NCBI GenBank assembly: GCA_035944115.1
Contig: DASZBJ010000038.1
Location: 1-64,000, forward strand
Reading direction: 5' to 3'
Length of the DNA: 64,000 nt
From: Candidatus Babeliales bacterium
GTDB lineage: Bacteria; Babelota; Babeliae; Babelales; Vermiphilaceae
Under the pieces are notes generated by a model that was given only the letters and a program-made list of their open reading frames with translations, was not told the DNA's origin and ran no database searches. Made by a program: the position numbers and the translations under genes. Shown here in pieces: positions 9,539 through 18,145 of the stretch (position 1 is the stretch's first letter; each line of letters begins with the position of its first letter).

Positions 9539-9565
9539 GGACTACCCTTCTCACCAATTATTGAC

Positions 9566-11422
9566 TTACAAACTACTTTTTATTTCCCTATCTTGCTTTT
9601 TCTGCATATCCTTCAGGTACCTAACAATCTCCTCGTTTCCTATCTCTCGCGCAATATCCAATGCAGTGCTACCATTTATATTTTTTGCAGAAATATCTGC
9701 GCCCATTTCGACTAAGAATCGAATCACCACTTCTTTTCCTAAAAAAGCAGCATGCATCAACGCTGTCCAGCCATTGTTGTCTGCAGTCTCTTGATTAACA
9801 TTCGCTGCCACTAAAATTTGCACTGCCATCACACTTCCTGCTATAGCAGCATGCATTAATGCAGTCAATCCATTTTCGTCCCCAAGTTCTTTATTTGCCC
9901 CTGCTTTTAATAACACCTGCAACACGTCGCCATAACCCAATTTGGCTGCATACATCAGAGCAGTTTGTTTATACCGATCGAATGCATTTATATCCGCACC
10001 AGCCTTTAATAAAAGCTGTACAACATTCGCTTTATGTTCTTTTGTAGCAACAATCAATGGGGTATCACCAAACATATCTTTGGCATTGATCACATTTTTT
10101 TCCTTTAAAAATTTACCCATCCATTGCATGGTCTCCGGATGCTTTATTGCTTCAAAAATAGTTGTAGGCTTTGTCAGTTGTTCACGAGCCTCGACTGCTC
10201 GCTTTCTTTGATCAGGCTCAGATCTATATTCTCGCTCTCTTTGGTGTATATTGCTGTACAATTTTCCCAGCTGCATACCAAAAACTTCCTGTTGAACTTT
10301 ACGCATTATCGCACCTGAATGAGCTGCAACCATTCGTTCTGTCACCCCTTTAACCGCTGCCTTATAATTCTGTAATTGTTTTTGATCTAATGAGCTAAAC
10401 CGAATTATCTTCACCCCCATATCAGGATTTAGAAATGGTCCGTATTTTGAAATAAATAGTCGCACTTGTATGGACTGTATATCTTTAATGCGATCTGCTT
10501 GCGTCTGCATTAACTCAAGAATGACACTGCATTTTATATACCGTTGACGAACTGAATCATAATCAGAAAGCCCTAACGATTTACCCGCAATATCAACGAT
10601 ATATTCTTTTTGAGGAATGCCATACACGTGGCATATATATGCGCAGTCATTAACCAACTCTTTTGGGACAAATATCTGCAGGAGATCCCCAGTTGGCGCA
10701 GGGAATTGCTCATTAATTGCAAGCAGCTGCTCTATGAATTTTTCTTGCAACCCATATGTTCTAAAAAACTTTTCCAATGCCACTTTAATAAAGTTTTCCA
10801 AACTACGATTTCTCAAAAAATAATCCCAGGTGCATGAACCTTCGTTATCAAAATTATTAAAGAGTATTGGGTTTACTGATAATAGCACCGCACGAATTGC
10901 TGGGCTTAAATCATTGAGTGTTCTTCCACCTACCGAAAATGGATTAGGAATGCCAAAACTATCTAAATAACTATTAATATCCTTATAATCAGAGCCATCC
11001 ACCCAAAAACGAAAATATTCAAAATCTTCTCGCAACGGCTTTTTATAAATAAATGCATACAAATTTCTTACAAATTCGACAAGGACCCGATTTTCTTGCT
11101 GTTGCGCATGATAAAACACAAAATAATCATCTTTATACAACTCTTCGTTGTAGAGCATCTCTTCTAACATTTTTTCGTATTGTACAAATGATTTCTGCCA
11201 CAATCCCTGTACCACACCGCAGTAACCGCGCAAGTAAGAAGTGAGCGCTGCCGTATCTTGAGGCACAATGATTGGCGTAGATTTTTTGGCCTGCACCTGC
11301 CCGGCAAGACGAGCCGCTCGGTTTTGAGCTTTTTGGACAGAATCATCTGCAGATACATACTGACCTACAAAAAAAGTGGTCGCAATGCCAAATAATAAAC
11401 CATATTTTATCACCAGCTTCAC
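9566..11422 (-). CDS. Exported ankyrin-repeat protein, family member D
   Basis: About 618 residues, first gene of the four-gene ankyrin run. The GTG at 11422 is preferred: AAGGGAG lies six bases upstream, whereas a TTG at 11428 would overlap that site. A hydrophobic N-terminus (YGLLFGIATTFFVGQYVSA) is followed by the shared unknown domain (FVFYHAQQQENRVLVEF, NSYLDSFGIPNPFSVG, LLSVNPILFNNF, GDLLQIFVPKEL, LLNPDMG-like NPDMGVKIIRF) and six ankyrin repeats ending with STALDIA...EIVRYLK. It is more divergent than A-C: its basic linker lacks the MGHVQPD motif. The 215-base region upstream holds the 3' hairpin of the next gene and presumably the promoter of the run, which I could not place. Confidence 0.85.
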   Translation of the reverse strand: MKLVIKYGLLFGIATTFFVGQYVSADDSVQKAQNRAARLAGQVQAKKSTPIIVPQDTAALTSYLRGYCGVVQGLWQKSFVQYEKMLEEMLYNEELYKDDYFVFYHAQQQENRVLVEFVRNLYAFIYKKPLREDFEYFRFWVDGSDYKDINSYLDSFGIPNPFSVGGRTLNDLSPAIRAVLLSVNPILFNNFDNEGSCTWDYFLRNRSLENFIKVALEKFFRTYGLQEKFIEQLLAINEQFPAPTGDLLQIFVPKELVNDCAYICHVYGIPQKEYIVDIAGKSLGLSDYDSVRQRYIKCSVILELMQTQADRIKDIQSIQVRLFISKYGPFLNPDMGVKIIRFSSLDQKQLQNYKAAVKGVTERMVAAHSGAIMRKVQQEVFGMQLGKLYSNIHQREREYRSEPDQRKRAVEAREQLTKPTTIFEAIKHPETMQWMGKFLKEKNVINAKDMFGDTPLIVATKEHKANVVQLLLKAGADINAFDRYKQTALMYAAKLGYGDVLQVLLKAGANKELGDENGLTALMHAAIAGSVMAVQILVAANVNQETADNNGWTALMHAAFLGKEVVIRFLVEMGADISAKNINGSTALDIAREIGNEEIVRYLKDMQKKQDREIKSSL

Positions 11423-11550
11423 TTTCAACTCCCTTCCGTCTTCACCTAGGGGCTACGACGTGACCTTGTCCGACCCCTAATTAACAATTTAATTATTTAA
11501 TGGTTTTAAAATAATACATTTGTTTTCAAATAATCAAGGAAATGAAAACA

Positions 11551-11588
11551 ACAAAGAAAAAACCCAATCTGTGATGAGACTGGGTTTA
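11551..11588 (-). terminator. Rho-independent terminator of the small ankyrin gene
   Basis: Read on the minus strand, AAACCCAGTCT pairs with AGATTGGGTTT (one G-T pair) around a six-base loop, followed by a T-rich tract. It lies about 55 bases downstream of the stop codon at 11644. Confidence 0.75.
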
Positions 11589-11643
11589 AAAATCGAAAGT
11601 ACCAGTGAAATGCATATGCACTCGCCAAAATTTTTATTTTCTC

Positions 11644-12240
11644 TCATCCCTTAATAAGGGCACCTAAAAACTTGAATACTATGTCTAGCAAGCCATCTGC
11701 CACTTTTATCCTACCTATCTCTTTTCTTCCTTCTAACCAAACAGCCACATCTATATGTCCATTTTTGCGAGCCCTCTGCCATGCCCACTGTCCCTTATTA
11801 TCTTTGTTGTGTAGATTTGCACCCGCCTCTACTAATGCCTTTACCGTTTCCAATCGTCCCTCAGCAGCAGCACGTAACAAAGCCGTTTGGCCATCTTTAT
11901 CAGTCGAATTTACTGATATCTTGTTTGCCACTAACAGACGTACCATATTTGTATCTTTCGCTTCCATCATCGCTGATCCATTTAAAGCAGGGTCTGCACC
12001 TGCGCCAAATAACAACTCAACTATATCTGGCTTATTGGCTCTCACCGCAGCTGCTAATAAAGTAAACCCTTTGCTATCTTTATGATCTATTCCATACCCC
12101 TGAGATTTTTTCTTCTCAACTTCCTTTTCAACTTCCTGCACTGGCAAATGGCATAATTTTACATAATCAGTACTGGTATGCACACGCAACACACATAGTA
12201 ACAACCCAAAAAAATATATAATTTTCGCCAATTTTTTCAT
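11644..12240 (-). CDS. Small exported ankyrin-repeat protein
   Basis: 198 residues. A signal peptide (KIIYFFGLLLCVLRVHTS) leads into about four ankyrin repeats (GFTLLAAAVRANKPDIVELLFGAG, then a degenerate repeat with MMEAKDTNMVRLLV, then TALLRAAAEGRLETVKALVEAGA and an incomplete WAWQRARKNGHIDVAVWL cap). It lacks the unknown N-terminal domain of the neighbouring four proteins, so it is a separate class. AGAGGGA precedes the ATG. It has its own terminator downstream (11551-11588) and is transcribed apart from the four-gene run. Function is unknown; presumably a periplasmic or secreted protein-binding module. Confidence 0.85.
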   Translation of the reverse strand: MKKLAKIIYFFGLLLCVLRVHTSTDYVKLCHLPVQEVEKEVEKKKSQGYGIDHKDSKGFTLLAAAVRANKPDIVELLFGAGADPALNGSAMMEAKDTNMVRLLVANKISVNSTDKDGQTALLRAAAEGRLETVKALVEAGANLHNKDNKGQWAWQRARKNGHIDVAVWLEGRKEIGRIKVADGLLDIVFKFLGALIKG

Positions 12241-12367
12241 ATAGAATCCCTCTGTATTTAAAAATAATGTTTTAGATACCTAATGTTACCACAATAATTA
12301 AAGATTTTTAAAACAAATCATGGTATGGTAAACAACAATATGTACTTCATAAAAATGGAATTATCTC

Positions 12368-14260
12368 ATGAACCGCATACACCAACTTCCTCCGCACGAA
12401 GCTCATAAAATTGCCGCAGGAGAAGTAATCGATAAACCTGCAAACGTTGTTAAAGAGCTCGTTGAAAATGCAATCGATGCAGGGGCAACACAGATCACTG
12501 TCTACATAGAAGATGGCGGCAAACAGTTGATTCGTGTTATCGATAATGGGTGCGGTATGTCATATGAAGATGCCCGTATCTGCATTGCACAGTATGCAAC
12601 CAGTAAAATAAGTTCCATTAATGATTTAACGCATATCAGCACGTTCGGTTTTCGCGGTGAGGCCCTGGCCAGTATCTCTGCCGTTAGTAAAACAATGTTA
12701 ATCACCAAAGAAGATGACGCTGTACAAGGTATATCACTGACCATAGAAAACAGTGCAATCATACAAGAAGCACTGGTATCATGTAATACCGGTACCGACA
12801 TTACTATTTCAGACCTGTTTTATAACATCCCTGCACGAAAAAAATTCTTGAAAAAACGGGATACCGAATGGCGTGCGATACTGCAACTGATGCATGCAAT
12901 TTGCTTATCTTATACGACAGTTAGCTTTAAACTATTTCACGATGGTACACAGGTCCTGCATTGCCCTAGGACTGAAACAGTTCTTGATCGTTGCACACAA
13001 ATTTGGGACCATACTGTATCACAGCATCTCGTTACCCTACCTAATGAAAATAACAAAACGAACACTATTTCTATAAGCGGCGTTATCTCGAATCATCATT
13101 ATTACCGCTATGATCGCAGCAATATGTTCTTTTTTGTTAATAAACGATGGGTTAAAAACTATAACCTTGGTCGCGCGTTACTAAAAGGTTATTTGAATGC
13201 GATTCCACCACAACGTGCACCACTCACTGCTCTCTTTATAGAAGTCGATCCAACAGAACTAGACGTGAACATTCATCCACGAAAAGAAGAAGTACAGTTT
13301 CTACATCCCCATTCAGTTGAAACAGTACTGCAAAGCAGCGTAAAACAAACGTTGGAAAAAAACTTAACGCGTAATATTACACAGCCAACAATATCGACAA
13401 ATTCACTCACACCAAAAACGTCTTATTTTGATCAAGCACCATATCAATCATACGAGCCTTATCAAAGTTCATTTACCTCATCAGCATTAATTTCAGACAA
13501 ACCAGCTCTTCCATCTTTTGATTTCAATGCTCCCGTATTTGATGCACCTGCATCCCCTACACAACCACTGTTTGAAGAATATAACGATATACAACAGCCT
13601 CTGTATACAACCACACCAACTCCCGCTGCTTCAATAGTTGCTGAACAAAATGATGCTTTTCTTACATCAGAAAAACAGACAGCATATACATTGATTGGAC
13701 AATATAACAAAACATATATTTTGATTGAACAAGAAGACGGACTCTTTTTAGTGGATCAACACGCGGCTCATGAACGAGTCCTTTACGAATTATTTGCCAA
13801 ACGATTTAATGAAATCGCCACAATAAGCTTGCTATTCCCTCAAATTGTCACCCTTTCGGACCACGATATCGCGCTCATAACGCCCTATTTAGAACTATTT
13901 ACGCACAATGGCATCATTGTTGAACCATTCGGGCCTAATCAATTAATAATTCAATCGACCCCAGTGCATCTTAAAAATAGTGACTGCGATGCGCTTATTA
14001 AAGAAATAATCAGTTGGATTCACGAAGAGCAAGATGTTACCACGTCAGATTTTTTTGAAACCGCGCATAAAAAATTACGCGCACAGATGGCATGTAAAGC
14101 AGCAGTCAAAGCTGGTGATGCAATGACAACTGAACAAATGCAAACCCTTCTTAACGACCTTGGAAAAACCGATAATCGTTTTACCTGTCCTCACGGTCGC
14201 CCAACAGGATGGCTACTGAGCTTGCATGACATAGAAAAGAAGTTTAAGCGGAAGAAATAA
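12368..14260 (+). CDS. mutL: DNA mismatch repair protein MutL
   Basis: 630 residues, normal length. The GHKL ATPase domain carries KIAAGEVIDKP, ELVENAIDAGA, DNGCGM and TFGFRGEAL; the transducer domain ends with DVNIHPRKEEV. A low-complexity Pro/Thr/Ser linker (about residues 340-440) leads to the dimerisation/endonuclease domain. That domain shows DQHAAHERVLYE and CPHGRP, the motifs of MutL proteins with nicking activity, as found in bacteria lacking MutH. It couples mismatch recognition by MutS to strand nicking. No canonical MutS is adjacent; a MutS-like ATPase with an export-type N-terminus lies at 19563-21800. No strong ribosome site is visible before the ATG. Confidence 0.96.
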   Translation: MNRIHQLPPHEAHKIAAGEVIDKPANVVKELVENAIDAGATQITVYIEDGGKQLIRVIDNGCGMSYEDARICIAQYATSKISSINDLTHISTFGFRGEALASISAVSKTMLITKEDDAVQGISLTIENSAIIQEALVSCNTGTDITISDLFYNIPARKKFLKKRDTEWRAILQLMHAICLSYTTVSFKLFHDGTQVLHCPRTETVLDRCTQIWDHTVSQHLVTLPNENNKTNTISISGVISNHHYYRYDRSNMFFFVNKRWVKNYNLGRALLKGYLNAIPPQRAPLTALFIEVDPTELDVNIHPRKEEVQFLHPHSVETVLQSSVKQTLEKNLTRNITQPTISTNSLTPKTSYFDQAPYQSYEPYQSSFTSSALISDKPALPSFDFNAPVFDAPASPTQPLFEEYNDIQQPLYTTTPTPAASIVAEQNDAFLTSEKQTAYTLIGQYNKTYILIEQEDGLFLVDQHAAHERVLYELFAKRFNEIATISLLFPQIVTLSDHDIALITPYLELFTHNGIIVEPFGPNQLIIQSTPVHLKNSDCDALIKEIISWIHEEQDVTTSDFFETAHKKLRAQMACKAAVKAGDAMTTEQMQTLLNDLGKTDNRFTCPHGRPTGWLLSLHDIEKKFKRKK

Positions 14261-14273
14261 TTCTTAAAAATCG

Positions 14274-14471
14274 TTACATACGAAATCGGTTACCAGTCCA
14301 GGCACGAAACATAAGCTGTGCCATAGAAAAACCACGCAACTGCATGCCATGATGAATACAAATAAGACCAGCCGCTATACAAAAAAGAGGCCACAATAAA
14401 GGCCGTATTCCAAACATTAAAAAAAGAGCACCTACTAAAAGATATAAATTCCCCATAAATCGATTACTCAT
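14274..14471 (-). CDS. Small two-helix membrane protein
   Basis: About 65 residues. Two hydrophobic segments (LYLLVGALFLMFGI and LLWPLFCIAAGLICIHHG) are followed by a short basic tail. The ATG at 14471 is chosen because AGGGCGG lies seven bases upstream; the in-frame ATG at 14477 would be too close to that site. It follows mutL convergently and lies downstream of the P-type ATPase gene on the opposite strand order. No family was recognised. Confidence 0.6.
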   Translation of the reverse strand: MSNRFMGNLYLLVGALFLMFGIRPLLWPLFCIAAGLICIHHGMQLRGFSMAQLMFRAWTGNRFRM

Positions 14472-14558
14472 AATCATTCCGCCCTTATTTCATAATAAAA
14501 TCTTAATTCAATGTAACTTTAGAATAATTAAAAGATCGAGAATGCGCAAATAGGTCTA

Positions 14559-17102
14559 TTATATCGAACGTTTAGATCCTTTTTGCATCATATACAGGAT
14601 TCCTTTTGTTACTTCGCATACCATCAAATAGGCAAGCGTTAAGCCGGCAATCCATAGAAGCCCATCATACGTCGGCGGCATGAATGAAAACAGCTCTCTT
14701 CCCCACGTAGTACAGGGAATCAAGATTCCTATACAAATGGTGATCCCTACAAATAACAATAGCCACCAAGAGGGGCGTACTGCATATGCAAAGAACAACT
14801 TGGTTCGTCCGGAAAAAATATATAACGTCTCAGTAACAATATTAAAAATAAACCAATGAGTTTGAAAAAATATCGCGCTATGTCCATAAAAATGATATAA
14901 AAACAGAAAATCAAAAACCGAATTTAATAGTGCAAAGATAATGATCGGTACCATAAATTGTCGCAGATTGTACCGCGTTGGTTTTTTTATCTCTTTAATA
15001 TCTACATTATCTGTTCCAATAGCAATCATGGGTGCATCGGCAAGTATATTCACCAATAAAATTTGCAAAGGCAGCAAAGGCAAAAAGGGAACAAAAAAAG
15101 ACATAGCCGCGATAGAATATAAATTACCTATATTTAATGCCAAAGTGATTCTCAGATAGTTAAAGGTATTAATGAACGTTTGCCTACCAATCACAATGCC
15201 ATTAATTATGGTTTTTAAACTTTTTTTGAGCAAAATAATATCCGCAGCGTCTTTAACCGTATCACTTGCACTGTCTACTGCTATGCCAACATGCGCTTCA
15301 TGCAACGCTAAAATATCATTGATGCCATCGCCAAGATATGCCACTGTTTTATTCTGTTTTAAAACAGCAATCAGCTCAGCTTTTTGTTCTGATAAAAAAC
15401 GAGCAAAAACAGATGATGTCTCCGCCGTATGCTTTTTATCTTCTGCATTAAGTTGTGCAAAATCTTGACCTGAGATAACCAATTTTGGATCGGATATTAA
15501 TCCTATACTGTATGCTATATATCCCGCGATCTCCGGGCTGTCACCAGTAATAATCTTTACCGCAAGCCCTAACTTGCGCGCTTTTTTAAGCGTATACTGC
15601 ACGGTCTCTTTAATCGGATCATACAGTGCAATAAGACCAATGAACTCTAAATCAGATTCCAACGACCATAAATCGTTTATATTCTGTGCGCTAACTTTAC
15701 GCGCAACTGCCATAACACGACATCCTTTATGTGCCTGCTCCTTTACCCAAGCAACCATATCTGCCTTTTTTTCTTCTGAAAGATGCGCACGTGACAGTAT
15801 TTCTTCATGTGCGCCACGTACCACCAAGATATACTGCGTACCATGCTGCAACAGCACCAATGATCGTCTATATTTTGTATCAAATGGAACCTCTTGCACC
15901 CGATTATATTGAGTAAGTAAATCAAAATCTGTTGGAGACAGCGTATCCCATGCGGCAAAGTCAAACGGACTTGTTGGTCGCACCTCTTTTGTAAAAGGCT
16001 GAGCTCCAGACAAAGACATATAAAAAACTGGATTCAACTCACCAACGGCATAGACATCTCCCACGGTCAAGACATTTTCCGTGATAGTCCCTGTTTTATC
16101 TGTACAGATAACTTCCAAACTTCCTAAATCCTCTATAACTGCAAGACGTTTGACCACAACATTGTTTTTAGAAAGAATCAAAGCCCCACGGGAAAGTGCA
16201 ACAGTAATGATCGTTGGTAATGCTTCAGGAATAATACCTACTGCAAGCGCTACCACAAACATCATAAGATCTCCATAATCTTTTGGTGATCTAAACATTA
16301 GCTGTGCAACTATTAAAACAATCAATGTCACTACAATCATCTGGATTAAAAAATAACTTATTCGCTGTATCGTATTAAAAAAGTCTGTTTCATGAATTGT
16401 TGCTGTTACCGTCTTACCCTCTAAACCAAATACCGTTTTTTCGCCGGTAGCAAAGACAATTGCTTTACCCATACCTTCAACAACAACAGTTCCACTAAAA
16501 CCAATATTGCTCGCTTGAAAAACGGTCTCAGATGCTATAGTTACTGACTCAATCGTTTTTTGTACCGGTAATGATTCCCCAGAAAGATTTGATTCATCCA
16601 CCAAAACATTATGACTCTCTATAAACCTAACATCAGCAGGCATTGCATCGCCTGCCTCCAGCACAAGAATATCTCCAGGAATAATCTCTGCATTTTTTAC
16701 GATTACGGTTGCACCTTGCCTTATCACTTTTGACGATCGCTCTAAATATTTACTCAAAAGTTTCACTGATAATGTAGCCTTATATTCCTGATATGCACCA
16801 ATAAAAGCGTTCACACCAACAATAGATATAATGATGATAGCATTCATCCATTCATGCAAAACCAGAGAAGTAACAGACCCTACTAATAACAATACAACTA
16901 TTGGCGATTTATATTGCATGTACATAAAATCTAAAAACTGTACCTTCTTTTCAGGCAACTCATTTCTACCGTATTTTTTTTGATACTCTGACACCTGCTC
17001 ATTCGTAAGCCCAGTTTGAGCAGAGGAATTAAAGCGTGTTATGATTTCTTCTTTCGATGCGCTTGAATACTGCAAAAATAACGATCGTTTATCAATATTC
17101 AT
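14559..17102 (-). CDS. P-type cation-transporting ATPase, MgtA-like
   Basis: 847 residues. Order: N-terminal cation-ATPase domain, two membrane helices, actuator domain with SGES (174-177), helices with PEALP (292-296), phosphorylation site DKTGT (D335), nucleotide-binding domain, hinge GDGIND (591-596) and a final group of membrane helices. The C-terminal part (RITLALNIGNLYSI, VPFLPLLPLQ) resembles the NFGNVFS/FLPMLA pattern of MgtA/MgtB magnesium importers (P3B class) more than calcium pumps. Mg2+ uptake is thus the best guess, but a P2-type cation role cannot be excluded. The membrane location is certain, the substrate is not. It stands alone on the minus strand. Confidence 0.88.
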   Translation of the reverse strand: MNIDKRSLFLQYSSASKEEIITRFNSSAQTGLTNEQVSEYQKKYGRNELPEKKVQFLDFMYMQYKSPIVVLLLVGSVTSLVLHEWMNAIIIISIVGVNAFIGAYQEYKATLSVKLLSKYLERSSKVIRQGATVIVKNAEIIPGDILVLEAGDAMPADVRFIESHNVLVDESNLSGESLPVQKTIESVTIASETVFQASNIGFSGTVVVEGMGKAIVFATGEKTVFGLEGKTVTATIHETDFFNTIQRISYFLIQMIVVTLIVLIVAQLMFRSPKDYGDLMMFVVALAVGIIPEALPTIITVALSRGALILSKNNVVVKRLAVIEDLGSLEVICTDKTGTITENVLTVGDVYAVGELNPVFYMSLSGAQPFTKEVRPTSPFDFAAWDTLSPTDFDLLTQYNRVQEVPFDTKYRRSLVLLQHGTQYILVVRGAHEEILSRAHLSEEKKADMVAWVKEQAHKGCRVMAVARKVSAQNINDLWSLESDLEFIGLIALYDPIKETVQYTLKKARKLGLAVKIITGDSPEIAGYIAYSIGLISDPKLVISGQDFAQLNAEDKKHTAETSSVFARFLSEQKAELIAVLKQNKTVAYLGDGINDILALHEAHVGIAVDSASDTVKDAADIILLKKSLKTIINGIVIGRQTFINTFNYLRITLALNIGNLYSIAAMSFFVPFLPLLPLQILLVNILADAPMIAIGTDNVDIKEIKKPTRYNLRQFMVPIIIFALLNSVFDFLFLYHFYGHSAIFFQTHWFIFNIVTETLYIFSGRTKLFFAYAVRPSWWLLLFVGITICIGILIPCTTWGRELFSFMPPTYDGLLWIAGLTLAYLMVCEVTKGILYMMQKGSKRSI

Positions 17103-17392
17103 ACATATTCACTCATTTTTTTAAAGATTTTTTAAGAAAGCCATCATATATAAAAACACATACGAACTACTCTATAGAATCGAGATATATTTTGTTAATC
17201 ACACGCTCTTTTATACAGAAAAAACAGCGGGAAACCAGCACTCTTGCTATCATTCATCACATGTATTTTTAAAAATTAATAATGAATAAAAACCAAAAAA
17301 TATTTAAAAGAACAGAGTTTTATCTTTATAATCCACAATAAATTATTAATAATTTTGCAATAATAACAGTCGTCTTTTTTTCCTTGACAATA

Positions 17393-17421
17393 GCACAACT
17401 GATTGTTACGATCTCTTTGCA
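17393..17421 (+). promoter_or_regulatory. Sigma70-type promoter without a downstream ORF
   Basis: TTGACA (17393-17398), a 17-base spacer and TACGAT (17416-17421). No plausible protein-coding gene follows on this strand, but an intrinsic terminator ends at 17532. Together they outline a transcript of about 105 nucleotides. Confidence 0.55.
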
Positions 17422-17427
17422 TTATAT

Positions 17428-17532
17428 GAGAATAGAAGAAAATATAAAAAGAGTCCCTAAATGAACAATGCATCTTAGCATTGTTCACCCCCCTAACCCT
17501 TCAGCTTTTTTCAAAAGTTGAGGGGTTTTTTA
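17428..17532 (+). ncRNA. Candidate small RNA of about 105 nt
   Basis: The segment runs from just after a TTGACA-17-TACGAT promoter to an intrinsic terminator. Inside is a perfect hairpin, GAACAATGC-ATCTTA-GCATTGTTC (17464-17487). Then comes the terminator hairpin, ACCCTTCAGCT (17496-17506) pairing with AGTTGAGGGGT (17516-17526) and a run of Ts. It contains no convincing ORF. I do not recognise 4.5S RNA, 6S RNA, tmRNA or RNase P motifs in it. Its 3' end overlaps the last codons of the PilO-like gene on the other strand, so it could also act as an antisense RNA to that mRNA's 3' end. The reading as an RNA gene is inference from promoter plus terminator. Confidence 0.45.
17496..17532 (+). terminator. 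Intrinsic terminator (plus strand)
   Basis: An 11-bp stem with two G-T pairs is followed directly by six Ts on the plus strand. On the minus strand no T-run follows the hairpin, so it does not suit the overlapping PilO-like gene, whose stop codon lies inside it. Confidence 0.6.
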
Positions 17533-18091
17533 ATGCTATTAAAGAGAACATTACATTAAAATTAAAGTCCGCTTTTTCGTTTGAAGTGGCTTGTACAGAA
17601 TCAATAGAAATTAAAGCGTGAGATGCACATAACTCATAAACGAACTGCAAAAACTTTTGGTATGGAGCGACAACATCAAATCGTACCATGCCCAACTGAT
17701 ACCATCCTTTATCTGTATCTCTTTCAGAACCATACGAATTAAATACGATGCCCGTGCGATACAACACAGAAAAAATAGTCGATGTTAACATTTGAAAACG
17801 ATCGACAATAGCACCCTGCTGCAAGTTTTTAAGCTCATTAGACAAACCAATTATCGACTGATTCAGCACTTTACACATCGTATCGGATTCATGACATTGG
17901 ACAATCTGCTGTTGGATTTCATTGATTTTACTATGATACCCTTGTATATAACTTTCGATAGTATAATAACTAGCAAATAACCAAACACCCACTAATCCTA
18001 CAAGAAATAGTGCTAATAAAAGATACCGATAGGCATTGCGCATATCGGCAACTAATGAAAACAATTTATTAAATCGGGGAATAAAATACAT
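17501..18091 (-). CDS. PilO/GspM-like type IV pilus or secretion assembly protein
   Basis: 196 residues. One membrane helix (LLLALFLVGLVGVWLFASYY, about residues 24-43) is followed by a coiled-coil-like segment and a small alpha/beta domain, the PilO plan. YQKFLQFVYELC and the SIDSVQ strand fit the ferredoxin-like fold of PilO. PilO normally works with PilN and PilM to join the inner-membrane platform to the secretin. The other such components lie at 31.7-40.2 kb, so this is a detached piece. AAGGAG just before the ATG supports the start. It follows the M23 peptidase gene by 54 bases on the same strand, and the two may form an operon. Sequence-based assignment is moderate because PilO proteins diverge widely. 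Confidence 0.65.
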   Translation of the reverse strand: MYFIPRFNKLFSLVADMRNAYRYLLLALFLVGLVGVWLFASYYTIESYIQGYHSKINEIQQQIVQCHESDTMCKVLNQSIIGLSNELKNLQQGAIVDRFQMLTSTIFSVLYRTGIVFNSYGSERDTDKGWYQLGMVRFDVVAPYQKFLQFVYELCASHALISIDSVQATSNEKADFNFNVMFSLIALKNPSTFEKS

Positions 18092-18145
18092 ACAATCTCC
18101 TTATAAGTATCACCCCAATTGCAATTGTATTATTTTACTATCACC

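Noticed and set aside
11449-11482. Hairpin with TAGGGG and CCCCTA upstream of ankyrin gene D
   Set aside because: Only about six base pairs with a long loop and no T-run in either direction; not enough to call a terminator or riboswitch.
17276-17488. Minus-strand ORF of 70 residues before the P-type ATPase
   Set aside because: Composition is that of AT-rich noncoding DNA, rich in Cys, Tyr and Phe, with no ribosome site, and it overlaps the promoter and hairpin of the candidate RNA.
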